From contig NC_133027.1 in NCBI RefSeq assembly GCF_048771995.1, positions 57,845,501-57,909,500 on the forward strand: a stretch of DNA of 64,000 nt, read 5' to 3'. The DNA is from Taeniopygia guttata (taxonomy: Eukaryota; Chordata; Aves; Passeriformes; Estrildidae). This document shows, piece by piece, positions 1 through 12,448 of this stretch. Position numbers and translations under genes: made by a program. How positions within the stretch are numbered: the stretch's first letter is position 1; each line of letters opens with the position of its first letter. Below the pieces are notes generated by a model, which saw nothing but the letters and a program-made list of their open reading frames with translations, was not told the origin of the DNA and ran no database searches.

Positions 1-3000
1 AAGAGCTAGGAGCTGGCACTCTTGCCTTTCTGTGAATCATGATACTGCCACCAGCAGCATTTCAACCCTTGAAGCAGTAGATGTTCTAGATCCCCTTAGG
101 TAATGCTTAATTTGTAGCCAAGAATTCAAAATGCAACCTGGAACACCACTGAAAAAGGCTGTTGAATCTTCAGCTACAGCATATTTACCACTGTCATTAC
201 AACTTTTTGTAAAAGTCCTTGAATTTAAAATAAAAAAATAACACCACTTTGAAAATCAGCCATAATCATGAATTCAAAAAGGTGACGATGGAGCATTAAG
301 GATTTATATAGGACAGAAATAACTTCTATCATTTGCACCTAGTTCTAACTATAAAATATGTACAAGAAATCAAACACAAAGCATCCTTACCTGCTCGCAT
401 TTTCAGTCCTCAGTTAGAAGTGGCTCAAGACAACAGCTGCTTCTTCCTCAGAATTCACCATTCTATTTAAAGTATTTAACAACTGTCATTAACGTAAGTG
501 GTCCATAGACTTTGAGTTAATAATTAAATTTGTGCTAATTAGTATTAGGGATGACTATATTTTATTTAGAAAAAAGTATTTCCCTAGTGTCTAAATTATT
601 AGAAATTTTCTACTATCAAATCCCAGCTCTGATACTTATTACTTGAGGGTAAATAAAAAACAACATTACAGTAATTTAATTAGCTATTTGGTTATTTCTG
701 GGTGGTAGCCAAATTATTCAGGACTTCAGTCCTCCAGCCTTCTAAAAAACCTAACAGTTTATTTAAATAATAATGACCCATGAAACCATTTATGTTGAAG
801 CCATTCTAATCAGATTCCTCTCCTGACAGCATCATTGAGGAAGCTGGCTGATAGTTTTCAATACAAAGGTTAGTATCTGCCAGCAAATCTAACTTTATTA
901 CAAATCCCTACATATTTATGTTTATACAAAGCATTTGTATTTTTATAAAGCAGACAAGCAACTACACGAAACTCATTTCTCTAAAGAAAAAAAAAAATGT
1001 TAGGCCCTCCTGGTTGTGGAGAAAAGCCTGCAAATGCAATCCAAACAAGGATAAGCTTGAAGGCAAATAAAAATATCACACAGGTTTATCTTTTCATCAA
1101 GAAAATTCAGACTGTTCTACAAAAAACTTTAATACAAAGAGCTGTTTTGTAAACACCAGTTCCTAGGGAGGTGTGATGCTCCCCTTAGCCTTCCATGCAG
1201 GGAACTCTGGTACCTGTGTCCCCCACAGCCCACCAGATACCAGCTCCAAGTTCTCCCTAGGTACAGCCCTTGTTAGGCACCAGTAACTCACATTCACCAC
1301 ACACCCAGACTGCACTGATCCTAGCAAACTGCACACAGCGTTAAACACTGCCACGATGTGTGGTTGCATTATTCTCACACCATTTTGGTCCAAGCCACTT
1401 AACACTCACCCAAACTATGTCTGAAATGACACTGATGAGGTTGCAATATTTTCACTATCTAAAACCTGTTCTGACTCCTGACAGCAAAGCTCTACTGTCT
1501 CAACTAAACCAGTAACTGTTAAAAATAACACTTCTTACAATAAATTAAAAGAGAAAATACTATTGAAAAACAAAACTGCTTTTGCAATTTATAAGTGGTT
1601 AAATCTAATGGCATTTTAAAAAGTACTACAGTTACTAAGTGCTGCTTTCCAAATAGTCAATTCACAACTGGCTAGAAAGCACATAATTTAGAAGAGCAGA
1701 AAACTAAATAAATTCAAAAAATACAGCAGATTCTATCACTTCAATCACTGACTGAGGACCACAGAAACATGGAAAAGTATCTTATAATTAGCTGAATAAT
1801 TTCAACAAGAAATTAAATACTGAAGGGCTCTTAAAGCAAAAATTATGAGACAATATAGTATACAAAAGCAAAATGGAATAAGTGCATACCTATTCTAAGT
1901 ACTATTCTATTTAAGTAGTCTAAGTAATAAGTTTCTGGTCAAAGGTTAAATAACCTATAGGTTGGTTAAAATACTAGTCTTACAGATATTTTTTGATTAT
2001 AATGGAACAAACATCTTACCAAAGGCTAGGGTCGCCTCGTGTCTACAAGCATGCCCTGTAAAATGAAGAATTAGCAAAATTCACCAATGAGTGCAAAACC
2101 GTTTGTTTATTTAATCAGTGTCTACCCTGTTGTGGCAATAAAACTAAGAGATAAAGTCCTCTCATGACAGCACTACTGTTTAATAGGCATTTCCAATTTA
2201 GAGGTTCATGGTCTTTGACATGCTGCTTTAAAGCAACTATCAGGCTTGTGTAAATATAGATCATTAATCAACAAGGATAAGAACAAGGCTGTTTACTTAG
2301 TGTAATCTCACCTTAGAATAGGAGAGATTTAATTGTATATCAAAGTTCAGCAATCACTGTGCCCCAGTCTGAGTAAGCTCAGCTATCATTAATTTTGTAA
2401 AATGCATTTTTGCCTGATCAGATTGGATCTCTTCCATGTTAGTAAATATAAGACAATCCAAGACTGACAAAAACACATACCTGGAAAGTGACATTCCAGC
2501 CAGCAGGAAAAAATAGCAAAACAAATTCATAAAGTCTAAACTTACAATTACTACACTTTACTGAAAATAACCTAGCTTGTTCTTCTCCAATATTCTATTT
2601 ATAAAGTGATTCTACATTAACCTCTTGCTCTTTTCACAGTATTTTACAATATTCATTGAGTTGCTATATTCTACATCTGTAATACAGGAATTCTATGCTA
2701 AACATGCCATGATAGTCACCATACACAAAACCCACTTTTACTGACCACTAATATAAGATTTAAATCAAACTCACACTAATATGAGCAGCACATACAGAAT
2801 TTGCACTGAACAATGGGAAGTGAAAAAATTTTCTACCCAATTATAACTATTTAGTAAACTCAGCTGACAAAATATAATTGCACACTTAGGATTTTCCTGA
2901 ACAAAATTCCTTGTTTTTCTTTCGTTGCAATAAGTGAGCATAAACTTCAGTGTCTGAAAACAAGTAGAACATCAGGCCTTGTTTATTTCTCACCTTTAGA

Positions 3001-3690
3001 TCACAGAGGGAAATCTTGGGTTTTACTAGTAAGCATCTAATTAAGCTACATGTAGGGATCATTATTCTTGAGATGTAAAAGAGCCTCAGCTCAGAATTAT
3101 ACAGCAAAATTACACTGAGATGAATGTGTTCCTCTTCACTATTGAAAAATCTGACATCAAAAACCAATCTAGTTTTATTAATAAAAATTCAGTGTTTAAG
3201 TCCAGAAAACCGACAGACGAAATAAACACCTATGTAAAACCTAGTAAAAGTGCAGTAGTTTTCTACCAGTTTAGATGTGCCTGTAAAAACATTATACTCA
3301 TACTAATAAGAAAAGATGTTTTAAAAAGCTGGTGCAACCCTCAGTTTTTTAATAGTAACATACCAGAAAGTTTTTGCGTCGTAGGAACTGTTAGGTTGCG
3401 GTTTTTACCCCAGAAATTTGGCACCTTCAGTGCAGAGAAAGTTGCAAATAGACTCTGATGGCAAAATTACTGACTTCAGTTCTATGTAAGGAAATATAGA
3501 CGACTTTTATTGTTTGCTAAGTTATCTTAGATGGTAATTATTAAAAAATGTTCTTAACAAGAGACCGCATTAAGTATTTTAATTTCCAATGTGACATTCT
3601 GCTTTGCCTGAAAGAAGATTTAAAACATGTAAAGGGACTTTCCGACCCCACACCACAACTTGGACTAACCGACGGAATTATTTAACGAGG
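1..3690. other. AT-rich non-coding DNA, no exon recognised
   Basis: I see no open frame here that resembles a known protein. Short frames (for example 2886-3167 on the minus strand and 3120-3458 on the plus strand) have no family features. Minus-strand splice-donor-like strings occur near 387 and 2468 but cannot be tied to an exon. If the CpG island to the right is the promoter of a leftward gene, this stretch would be its first intron; that is inference. Confidence 0.5.
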
Positions 3691-4680
3691 ATGTGATGCG
3701 CATCCAGATGCGCGTCCCGCACGCGAGGGAGGCATCCCCGCGTCGGAGCCCAAGGTGTCAGGCATGGAGAAGCACTGTGTATGTTCACTGCAGCTGCCCA
3801 AGCATGTCACCCCAGTGAACTCCGGAGCTCGGGAAAAGCGGGGGTGGGGTGGCGGGGGCGAAACAACGCCCATCTGGGATTAGGGCTCCCCGCGGCACTG
3901 CCCCGTGCCAGCGCGCCGGGAGCGGACAGCGACAGCACTGAGGTCGCTCTAGGCCGCCGGGCCGCTCCGGGCACGCTCGCCAGCTGCGCCAGCCGCTCCC
4001 GCTCCCGCTCCCTCCCGGAGCGCGCCCGCGCACCCGGCCCGCGCTGGCCGCCGCCCAGCCCGACCACGCTCCCGCCCCTGCTCCCGCTCCCAGCCCAGCC
4101 CCGATCCCGCTCCCGCCCCTGCTCCCGCTCCCAGCCCAGCCCCGATCCCGCTCCCAGCCCAGCCCCGATCCCGCTCCCGCCCCTGCTCCCGCTCCCAGCC
4201 CCGATCCCGCTCCCTGCCCAGCCCCGATCCCGCTCCCGGCCCGCGCGCGCCAACAGCCGCGCTCCCGGCGCGGTCTCCGAGCGGCCGCGGCCGTGCCCAG
4301 CCCCAGGCTGAGCCCCCCGCCCCGGGGCGAGCAGGGGAGCCGGGGGAGGGAGCAGCGGCGGGAAGGCGTTACCCAGCGCTACCCGCCCCCGGGGCCGCGC
4401 ACTGCGACCAGCGGCGAAACGCGCCCGGCGGCGCCCGGCCCGGGGCGCGGCCCCGCTGCCCGCCGAGGGCAGCACTCACCCGGCCCCGGCCCCGGCCCCG
4501 TCCGCTCCCGCGGCGGCCGCGACGTGGCCCGGCGGCGGCTGCGGCCGCCCCGCCTCCCCCCTTCCCTCCGCCAGTGCGCTCTTCCTTGGCCCCGCTCCCC
4601 CCTCCGCAGCGCCCGCGGGTGGTTCCGCCCAAAACAATCCCGGCTGCCAGGGGAACGGCGCGCGCAGGGGGCGCGGGGAA
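3690..4680. promoter_or_regulatory. CpG island, probable promoter
   Basis: About 1 kb of very GC-rich, CpG-dense sequence stands out sharply from AT-rich DNA on both sides. Such islands mark promoters in vertebrate genomes. The long open frames on both strands here (for example the minus-strand frame 3807-4475) come from the scarcity of stop codons in GC-rich DNA and low-complexity repeats, and none resembles a protein family. The island lies about 14 kb before the PLG start, and PLG has its own tissue-type promoter region, so the island most likely serves a leftward gene. Confidence 0.75.
4066..4239. repeat. GC-rich minisatellite
   Basis: A tandem array is built from variants of CCCGCTCCC, GCCCCTGCT and AGCCCAGCCCCGAT blocks. 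Two near-complete units of about 40 bp are followed by units of about 23, 36 and 23 bp, each ending in CCCCGAT. It lies inside the CpG island. It makes no recognisable protein; the Arg/Gly/Ser-rich or Pro-rich frames through it are artefacts of the repeat. Confidence 0.8.
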
Positions 4681-4700
4681 CGGGAAAAACAAAACAAAAG
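4480..4700 (-). other. Candidate non-coding first exon of a leftward gene (MAP3K4?)
   Basis: Read on the minus strand, the island holds a strong splice donor (GGTGAGTGCT; last exon base 4480, intron from 4479). The sequence before it down to about 4700 has no ATG, so it would be 5' untranslated. In mammals the neighbour of PLG, transcribed away from it, is MAP3K4, and the mouse order Map3k4(-)/Plg(+)/Slc22a3(-) is exactly what this window shows for the other two genes. The name rests on synteny alone: the expected MAP3K4 N-terminal coding sequence is not visible. A lncRNA promoter is an alternative. The right boundary is a guess. Confidence 0.35.
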
Positions 4701-4779
4701 AAAAAGGAACAGACAGCTCTGAAAAGCATTAGAAACGGGAGCCCTCGCACGGCTATTTCATCGTCCATTTAAAAAAAAC

Positions 4780-7700
4780 AAAACTGTCGAAAGTACATAT
4801 TAGCTCTCAGAGTTCAGACTAACAAAAGTAGCTTGGCGAAGAATAAAGTCCCTGGGTAATGGGCTCTGTTAGGCTCAGGAGGGCAAGTGACAAGTGTTTG
4901 GAATGCACACAAGCTTTCTGCAAATAGTAGCACAAATTGACGTCCTCCAGCTATGCAGATACTGGATAACTTCTGTTTGCTGCCTGATTTAATAGTTGAT
5001 TTAAGCAGTGTTTTGGGGGATATTTTTTCTTCCCTCTTAGGGATAATTACCTAATAAACTTAAGCATTTTTGTCATTGAAAACCTGTATACTCAATTCTT
5101 CTGTGTAAAAAATTATTAAAACTATAGATGTCAATGGTCCCTCATGCACTGGAAAATTTGAGAAATCAGTGCAAGGTTTTCAATGAACATGGTTAGTTTT
5201 TTTCAGAAGTAAAGTTGAATAAAATTAGCCTTCGTTTGACAGCAATTTTCAGAAACTAGAGGTGAGCAAATGCTTGTGATGCTGAGTTTGTGACATAGTT
5301 CCCAAGCATTGCATCCCTCAAATTCTGTCAATGAATTACACTGGCTTCCTAAAGAATGCATCTTCTGAAACCTGGCTTGCCTGTTCCTTCCTTATGTGTT
5401 GTTAGTGACAGTCATTAATATCTCTTTTTGTACTTTCTTAAATGCTTACGTGCACTCAACTGATAGGTAGGGATATTTCTGGTTTTGTTAGGCAGGTCTC
5501 CTGGGTTGCCTTGGCATAACAAAGATAAACCAACTCCTCAGCATTCATGTGCTTCCCTTTATCCTTAGTGAATCTCCATTCTTTTATCTCCCTGTCCTTT
5601 GTAGTGCCCCAAAGTCCATGAAATAATGGCCTTGAACAACCTGGACCCACTTTCAGGTTGGCCTTGCATTGAACAAGAGATTGGATCAGAAATCCAGATA
5701 GATATTCCTTCCTAACTAACTTCCTGGCATCTTAGAGGCTCAGTTGTGGCAAACTCAAAACCAGTCATTTTTAATCATTGACATGGAAAGCAGATTTGAT
5801 CTTGTCTAATTTGACCAGCAGTAATAAAGCTATAAAGCCTTCTAAATAAGCCTGGCAGGAGACATCCACAGATTTTCTATTACTACTAAAGGTTTGTGCC
5901 AAGTTTCCAGGAGCAGTTGCTTCAAAAGAATGTCTTTAAGATTTCTGTGATCATTACACCTTTGACAAACATGAGGTATTTGTGCCATCTGAGATCTATA
6001 AGCAAGTAGTGGTCAGGGCCAGTTTCCGTATCAGGGGAGAATAAATCTGACCTCTTTAGCTGACTTGTTTAGTTGGGGTTTTGGGGGGTGGAGACAGATG
6101 ACAATGCTGCAGTTCTTACTCATAAATAATAGATAGAACAAGTCTATGTTAAATTTGTTCTTTTCATCCTGGACTAGTTAAAAATTACTATTCTGGAGTT
6201 AAGAATGTTCCATATAGAAAGCTACTGTAAACCAAGGATTGACATGCTGATGTAAGGGAGACTTTTTCACCTCATGTTACTTCTTACTAGGTCCTATGTC
6301 TTACAGTTCTTTTGATGTACTTTGCATAGTGCAAAACATGACCTGCTGATGCTAAGCAGTTCCTGAGGCTGCTAATCACACTTTCATTATAGCTAAAGAT
6401 GTTGCAATGTGTATTCCTGTGTCAGTGTCACAAATATTTTTTTTTTCATTTCCTGACCATGAGATTTTAAAAAAATATTTGGACTTTGCTCAATGCAAGT
6501 CAGGAGCAGCACCTAAAGAATACAGGGGAACCTGTACAGCCCCTAAAATAACAGGATGAGTTTTGTCTGTACTTCAATGGCCTGTGGAACAGACCAAAGG
6601 AAAGAAAGCATGCTCCAAACACAACACATCCTGTTCATAAGCAGAGACAAGTGTGCAATTCCTATTCTGCTAGAAGCAGAAAACCAAGACTTTTGAAAAA
6701 AAAATTGAACATGTGTGCATGGAGTTTTTCAATGGCTTCAAAAGCATGTGTTCCCTGTGTTCACCTGGTATTTCAGTTGCAGGGGCTTGTACAGAGAAAG
6801 CTTTTCATTATCTTGCATTTGGGATGTGTGGGAAGTAGAAAGGGACACGAACTAAGGTGACATATTGTGGGTTACAGGTGAACAGTTTGAAGATACCAGA
6901 TGCATTCTGAAACTCTCGCAGGAATTCTAGGATGATGTTGAATGGATCAAGGTTCTTGTCAGAGCCCAACTTTCAGCAAAAGGTAAAATCTGTCACGTGC
7001 AGGGACAGCCTCGAGGTGTCACTCGAGTGTAAAAAATGGAAATGATCTGTGGTTGGATAAGTCAGAGAATGCTAACTATGCAGTGATATGTTGGCAGAAG
7101 TTAATTGTACAGCTGATCAGTGGGTTATTTTCTCTTGATAGCAAAACAAAATCAGGTTTCTGCTATTTGGTATTCTGAGCAAACAATCTGATTTGACATA
7201 AGGTGAAGCTTGAGTTGGGGCAACTGAAAGAAGAAATTTACATATATTGATAAGAAAAAAGAAGGGTCAAAACTTTAAAGTCAATAATCAATTTCTTTAA
7301 TAATTAGAAAACAATTGTGCAAGATGTTCTGCATGCTGAGATGGTTGCATCTTACATGCTAAATTTCTTGTGCTTTGAATACAAGTCATAAGGACTAACT
7401 ATGCTGGAAAGTTGGTGTGCCCCAATATTGGCATTAGAAATGCCTGTACGTGTTTATTTGGCAGTCTAAATTTCTGTGGCTGCTTCTCAGACATCTGCAA
7501 GTCTTTGAACTGAAAAGCTTTCCCTGTTAGTTCTGTCCTTGACTTGTCTCCTGGTCCTGAAGTGGGTGCCCTTAGTTCATGGGGGCAAGTAAGCAGTCCT
7601 TTCTCAGAAAAGAGTTCTCAGAAGAATGTTCTTTATCCTCACTGACTTTGTTGAGCCACATTTACCTTCATAAAGTTCTCTCCAGGGTAGATACAAGATC

Positions 7701-10700
7701 AATTATGACCACGGATTTTATTTTTGTTGTGTATTATCAACTTCTTGTGAGTGGCAGTTCTCCAAAAGCTATAATTTTGTAATACAGAAAAGTTTTTTCA
7801 CAGTCTACTACAGTTTTTATTTATAGGCCTAAAGCAAAAAAAATCATTAAATACATTAATGAATTTAAAAAATACATTAAAATTCAGCAAAACATTTAAA
7901 GAAACCTAGTTTCTTCTTCCTTTTTTGATCATGTTTTCAGTTTAAGACTTTAAAATGTTTTAAGGAAATCAAGTCTTAGTCATCATATTAATGCAGAGAC
8001 TTGAAGCAAGGCTGGAATTATGAAGTGGCACAATCCTAGGGATCTGGTATTAACAGGGAATGTAACACTCCTAAATTTTTAATAACTAATTTTATTTTCC
8101 ATTTTAAATTGGCTGAAGTTATTAGGAGCATCCCATGAACAGTCCCTCATATTTCAATATGTTTAACGTACTAGAATGTCTACTTACTTTGCAATTGGAG
8201 GAAAAGAAGGTAACCATATTTTATTTCACTGCCAGAAAATTAGGTTTCAGAAGCCACAGGTTCAAATTTTGTGTCCAGACAATGAGGTCACAAACCCTCT
8301 GAAGACAAATTTTATTGTGTTTTCTCTATTAGTGTTTCTTGAGCAGCGTCTCCTGAGGTATAGCTAAGTATCTATTTGTCTCTATAAATCTCTGTTTTCC
8401 TGTCCTCAGAACAAGAATTTTAAGTCTTTTTGAAAGCAGGTTATCATTTGGAAAACACTTGTGTTCTCAGGAAACTTCAGGTACTTTGCCACAGGGTGGT
8501 AGTGTAACAGCACATGGCCTTAAGTCTAGTTTTTGTGAAGTGTTCTGGAAGCATTGGATATTGGAGCTAGAATTTGTCTGTAACTAAGTGCAGCATTGTT
8601 GCTTTTTTAACTTTTCAAAATACAGTTGTTCCCCTTGTATAGTTAGTGCATCTTTGCATATGTTTTAATTATTTTCCTTTTGTGCTGTTTATTAGCTATA
8701 CAATAAGCTTTAGTAAAGTGTAACAGATCTCCTGAATATCCCTCTCATACCCTGTGGTTAACAATATTTATTTGTAGACTAATTTCCAAAATCTCTTTTT
8801 TTCAGAAAGGTATTTATTCTTTGAAATGTACTTGTTTTGTTTCAGAATGTAATTGTTGATGAGGTTCATCAGATATCTTTTCTTTCTTCTAAAGGCTTGG
8901 TTTTTTAATCAAGTCCATTTGGAGACTTTAGTTTGTGGTCCTTCAACATGTTCTTATAACTTTTTTTTTTCAAAGTCTTCAAGCCTATCTTTTTAAACAT
9001 TACTGTTTATCTCTCTGGGATATTTTATTTTCCAGTATTTTATTAAGGTTAATTTATTTCCCTGCTTCCACTGACATATTGAGTGAGAATCACTATTGTC
9101 AGCAAACAGTGGCCATTTTTTAACTTGGGAAATACTTTAATAGTTCTGTTGCAAATATAGTACTCACAAATCTTGTTCACAGTCTAGCATTAAAAATCAA
9201 TCCAGTGGTGTCCTGGTGCCCAGCTCTCACTCCACCTGTGCTGAGGGTTGAGAATACCCAGTTGTCTTTGACTGGCCTTTGCTGCAGCAGGAGGCAATTC
9301 CTCATCCCTGCAGCTTCCAGCAGTGATGCTGGTATCTGTCCTCATTCAGTCCCAACTCCCACAAGCACACTTGGCTTTGCAGAGCTATATGCAATGGATA
9401 CACTTCCCACCCCGTTTGCCAGACCCGCCTTTTTAATATTCCACCTTGGAATATTCTTGGCAAAGCCTAAGATTCTTCTTTGTATGTGCATCCATAGAAT
9501 ATGAAAAAAAAAAAAAAGAACAAAACCTATTCCTATTTCTGAGTTTCACCATAAATCTTACTGTTGCTGTACTTTCTTCCCCTTCTCATGTCATTAGCGA
9601 CAAAATTGATGTTATGAAATAAATATAAGTATAGTCACTCTAATATTAGCGTAAATCATCAGCATTATTAAGAAGTGGTTTTCTCTAGCATAGACAGTAA
9701 TTATAAATAAAATCTCACCTTTTTATTCTCTCTTATTTCACTTTTTCCTTTTTTTTTTTTTTTTTTTGTTCAGCTTGCCACATAGTGGCAGCTACTTCCT
9801 GTCTTCTGATGATCATTGCCAAAAAATGCTACAGGCTTGATTTCTTCTGAAGTTTATTAGGATGGGAAAATCAACACACCATTTTTGCATTTAAACAGTG
9901 GGAAGGAGAGTCTTGCTATGTCATGCAGCTTGGTCACAAAATCAGCATGGAGGGGGAGCAGAAACAGAATCCTACATCTAAATAAACTATATTTTGGGAA
10001 AATTCAGCCTTGGTTTCACAAAATCTTGCTTGTCTGGAAAACACCTTAAGTTTGAAAGAGTTCAAATCGATGTAAATCTAGGCTAACTCACCTGCAGGGA
10101 AATGGAGAAAGAAGCAACCAAAGGTTAGTCAAGCCTCCCAGAGCCATGGAATCAGGCCTGGATGGTGCCCAGAGCAATGGAAAAGAATTACCACTGGAAG
10201 TGTCAGGAAAGTCCAGCATACTTCATGCAGTACTGTGGTGACCAAAGGAAATTGAGTGGGGCATGTTCCACCAGCAACAAAAATCAACAGAAACACATCT
10301 GACCCTTAGACTGCCAGTCAATAACCAAAGCTAATTCCAGAATGTTTAACTGTTGTTCTAGTTTTCTGTGTATAATTTAAAAACATACCACTTCCAAACA
10401 GAATATGTATTGACTTACATATGAAAAAAATGTACACCTGCCCAATAGGAATGGACCTCTACATCTGAACAAGGATATCTATATTTTTTTAAGTCTTCTT
10501 GTTGAACACCCAATATAAAGTATATTATAAATCTATATCTAGTATTTCGGTATTTTATTTTTGCTATAAAGAACCCTATGGAGATCAGGCTCTGCAAAAA
10601 CTCATTTTGGGACTTTTAAAAAAGCTACAGCTAAAAAAAAATATTTGCGGACTCTCTGCTTACTCCTTAATAATCTTCATCAATGATTTATGGCTTCCAT

Positions 10701-11782
10701 TCTGACCCATTCATCAATTTCTTTTGTTTGAATAGCTCTTCTGTAACAGTCTTCCTTGACAGCACCTTTTCCTTGGATTCCTTCCAAGTCCTGAATATTG
10801 TTCCCCTCTCCAAGCTCCTGCTCTCACATTCAGTCTCCCCTTAGTTTTGTATCCCCACCATGGCCATAAGAACAGGCTACCTTTTCCAAACATGTGGCCC
10901 TTAGTGTGGAGTTTCTCACTGTACCACAGATCCCTGTACTCTCCCCCAGGGATGCTGGAAATGGTGGTGGCTCTCCTCCACTTTTTCTAGTGTGAACATC
11001 TGAACAGGCTGGTACAGGGGACCACCACGCTTCAGCCTGCAGCCACTTCTGCAGCTTGCTGTTACCATTTCTCTCACTAATTAATCAATGGGACAAGGTC
11101 AGAGAAAAGCCTGAAATGTGCATTCAAAACCAGCTCCCCTTGCTCAGGTACAGTAGTAGTGTGTCTCTGCCTAGTCCTCCTGTTGTACTACAGCCCCAAG
11201 GCTTTTCTTAAGCTTCATGCTCATTAAATTTGGATGCTTTCAGAACCTGTTGAGCACACCATTTCCCAGAGCACACACAAGGCTTGCTGCCATCTGGCAC
11301 TTGCTTTCTATCCCCTACTGCTTTCTGTACTGTTGTCTTTGAAAGTTCTGCCAGAAGTGTTCTTCTTTAAAAAAACATTGGCACCAATGCTCTGGAATAA
11401 CTGGCCAGGCCCAAAAATTGTTCCTGTTTCTTTTGGTTCCTGTGAGACATTATGCAGGTCCTGTAGGCACAGTCTGATGGAAATTTCTGGTTTTGATACT
11501 GTCTTTTGCTAGCAGATGCTGAACTGTGCCTGCTGGGGATCTGCCCCCCTGGATGATGCTGTTGCCTGCAGAGGCCTTGCACAGTCTGCCTGTGGGGCAC
11601 AGCTCACAGCAGGACAGATGTGCAGTGAACTCCCCATGGAACAGAACAGCATTGTGTCACTGAAATGCTGCTGCTGTTTCATGTAAACCAAAGGCTATTG
11701 ATTTTGAAGTTTAAAACAGGCTACTTTTCTCAGACACTTTTGTCACTGTACCGCAGTGTACTTTGCTTAGATTTGGGGTTAC
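4780..11782. other. Intergenic DNA, no gene recognised
   Basis: Seven kilobases of AT-rich sequence with only short open frames. None shows domain motifs, paired splice sites or a signal peptide that I can defend. A run of 19 T lies at 9749-9767. No tRNA, rRNA or hairpin RNA gene was recognised. Confidence 0.6.
9749..9767 (+). repeat. Poly(T) tract
   Basis: A run of 19 thymines in a T-rich neighbourhood. Read on the minus strand it is a poly(A) run, but I found no recognisable retroposed copy attached to it. Confidence 0.9.
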
Positions 11783-12448
11783 TGTCAGAATAACAATTTT
11801 CATGTTATTAGGCATCATATTTGGAAATTTGTGGGAATCCAGGGCTTCCCTCTGGCTGCCCTGGCAGGTCTGGGACCGTGGCAGGGGTCAGGAACCCCCC
11901 TGTACAGAGCCCCGAGAGACACTGTCTGTGATCTCTGTCCATGGAGAGGAGTTTTCAATCTTACAGGATGAATTACAAGCTTTGAGTGTTTGATAAGAGT
12001 AATAATTAAGTGTGGCACGGGTGCAAAAGTAAAATTTTAAGTTTCTAGATTAGGGGTTCAGAGGGGACAAGATGGAGGAATTGGGTGTGTTGTGTCCTTT
12101 TCCTCCTTCTTCATGCCCTCCATGTTTTACTGTAGTGTTGGCATTTTTCTATTGGTTTAGGCTGGGGACACGCTGTTTAACGTAGATGATAGATATTGGC
12201 ACATTATTGTAAATATAGCACACGTAGTTTCTGGTATATAATGTTTGTAACATCCCACTAGGGGCAGAGCCCCACACGCTGCCCTGCAGGACAGACCTGC
12301 AGCAGGGCAGCAAAACATGTTATGGATAAGCAAGAATAAACAACCTTGAAAACAGCACAGACGAATTATGGCTTCTTCTTTGGCAACGGGGCAGAAAGAC
12401 AGAGACTTTCTACAATCTCGGAATCACCAAAACCCACTGATTCTGACA
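11783..12448 (+). mobile_element. Solo LTR-like fossil of an endogenous retrovirus
   Basis: A 666-bp block starts TGTCAGAAT and ends ATTCTGACA, so its two ends are perfect 9-bp inverted repeats of the TG...CA type expected of an LTR. Inside are a TATA-like stretch (around 12,236) and a poly(A) signal AATAAA (12,335-12,340), in the order of a plus-oriented LTR. No gag, pol or env sequence lies beside it, so it looks like a solo LTR. I saw no clear target-site duplication. It appears avian in style; the family is not assigned. Confidence 0.7.

Noticed and set aside
387-2470. Minus-strand donor-like strings (GCAG|GTAAGG near 387, CCAG|GTATGT near 2468)
   Set aside because: No matching acceptor with a plausible open exon could be paired; such strings occur by chance in AT-rich DNA.
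3781-4475. Long plus- and minus-strand open frames (176 and 222 codons) rich in Pro/Arg/Ser or Arg/Gly
   Set aside because: They lie in the CpG island and minisatellite, where stops are rare and the peptide is a translation of the tandem repeat; both strands are open at once.
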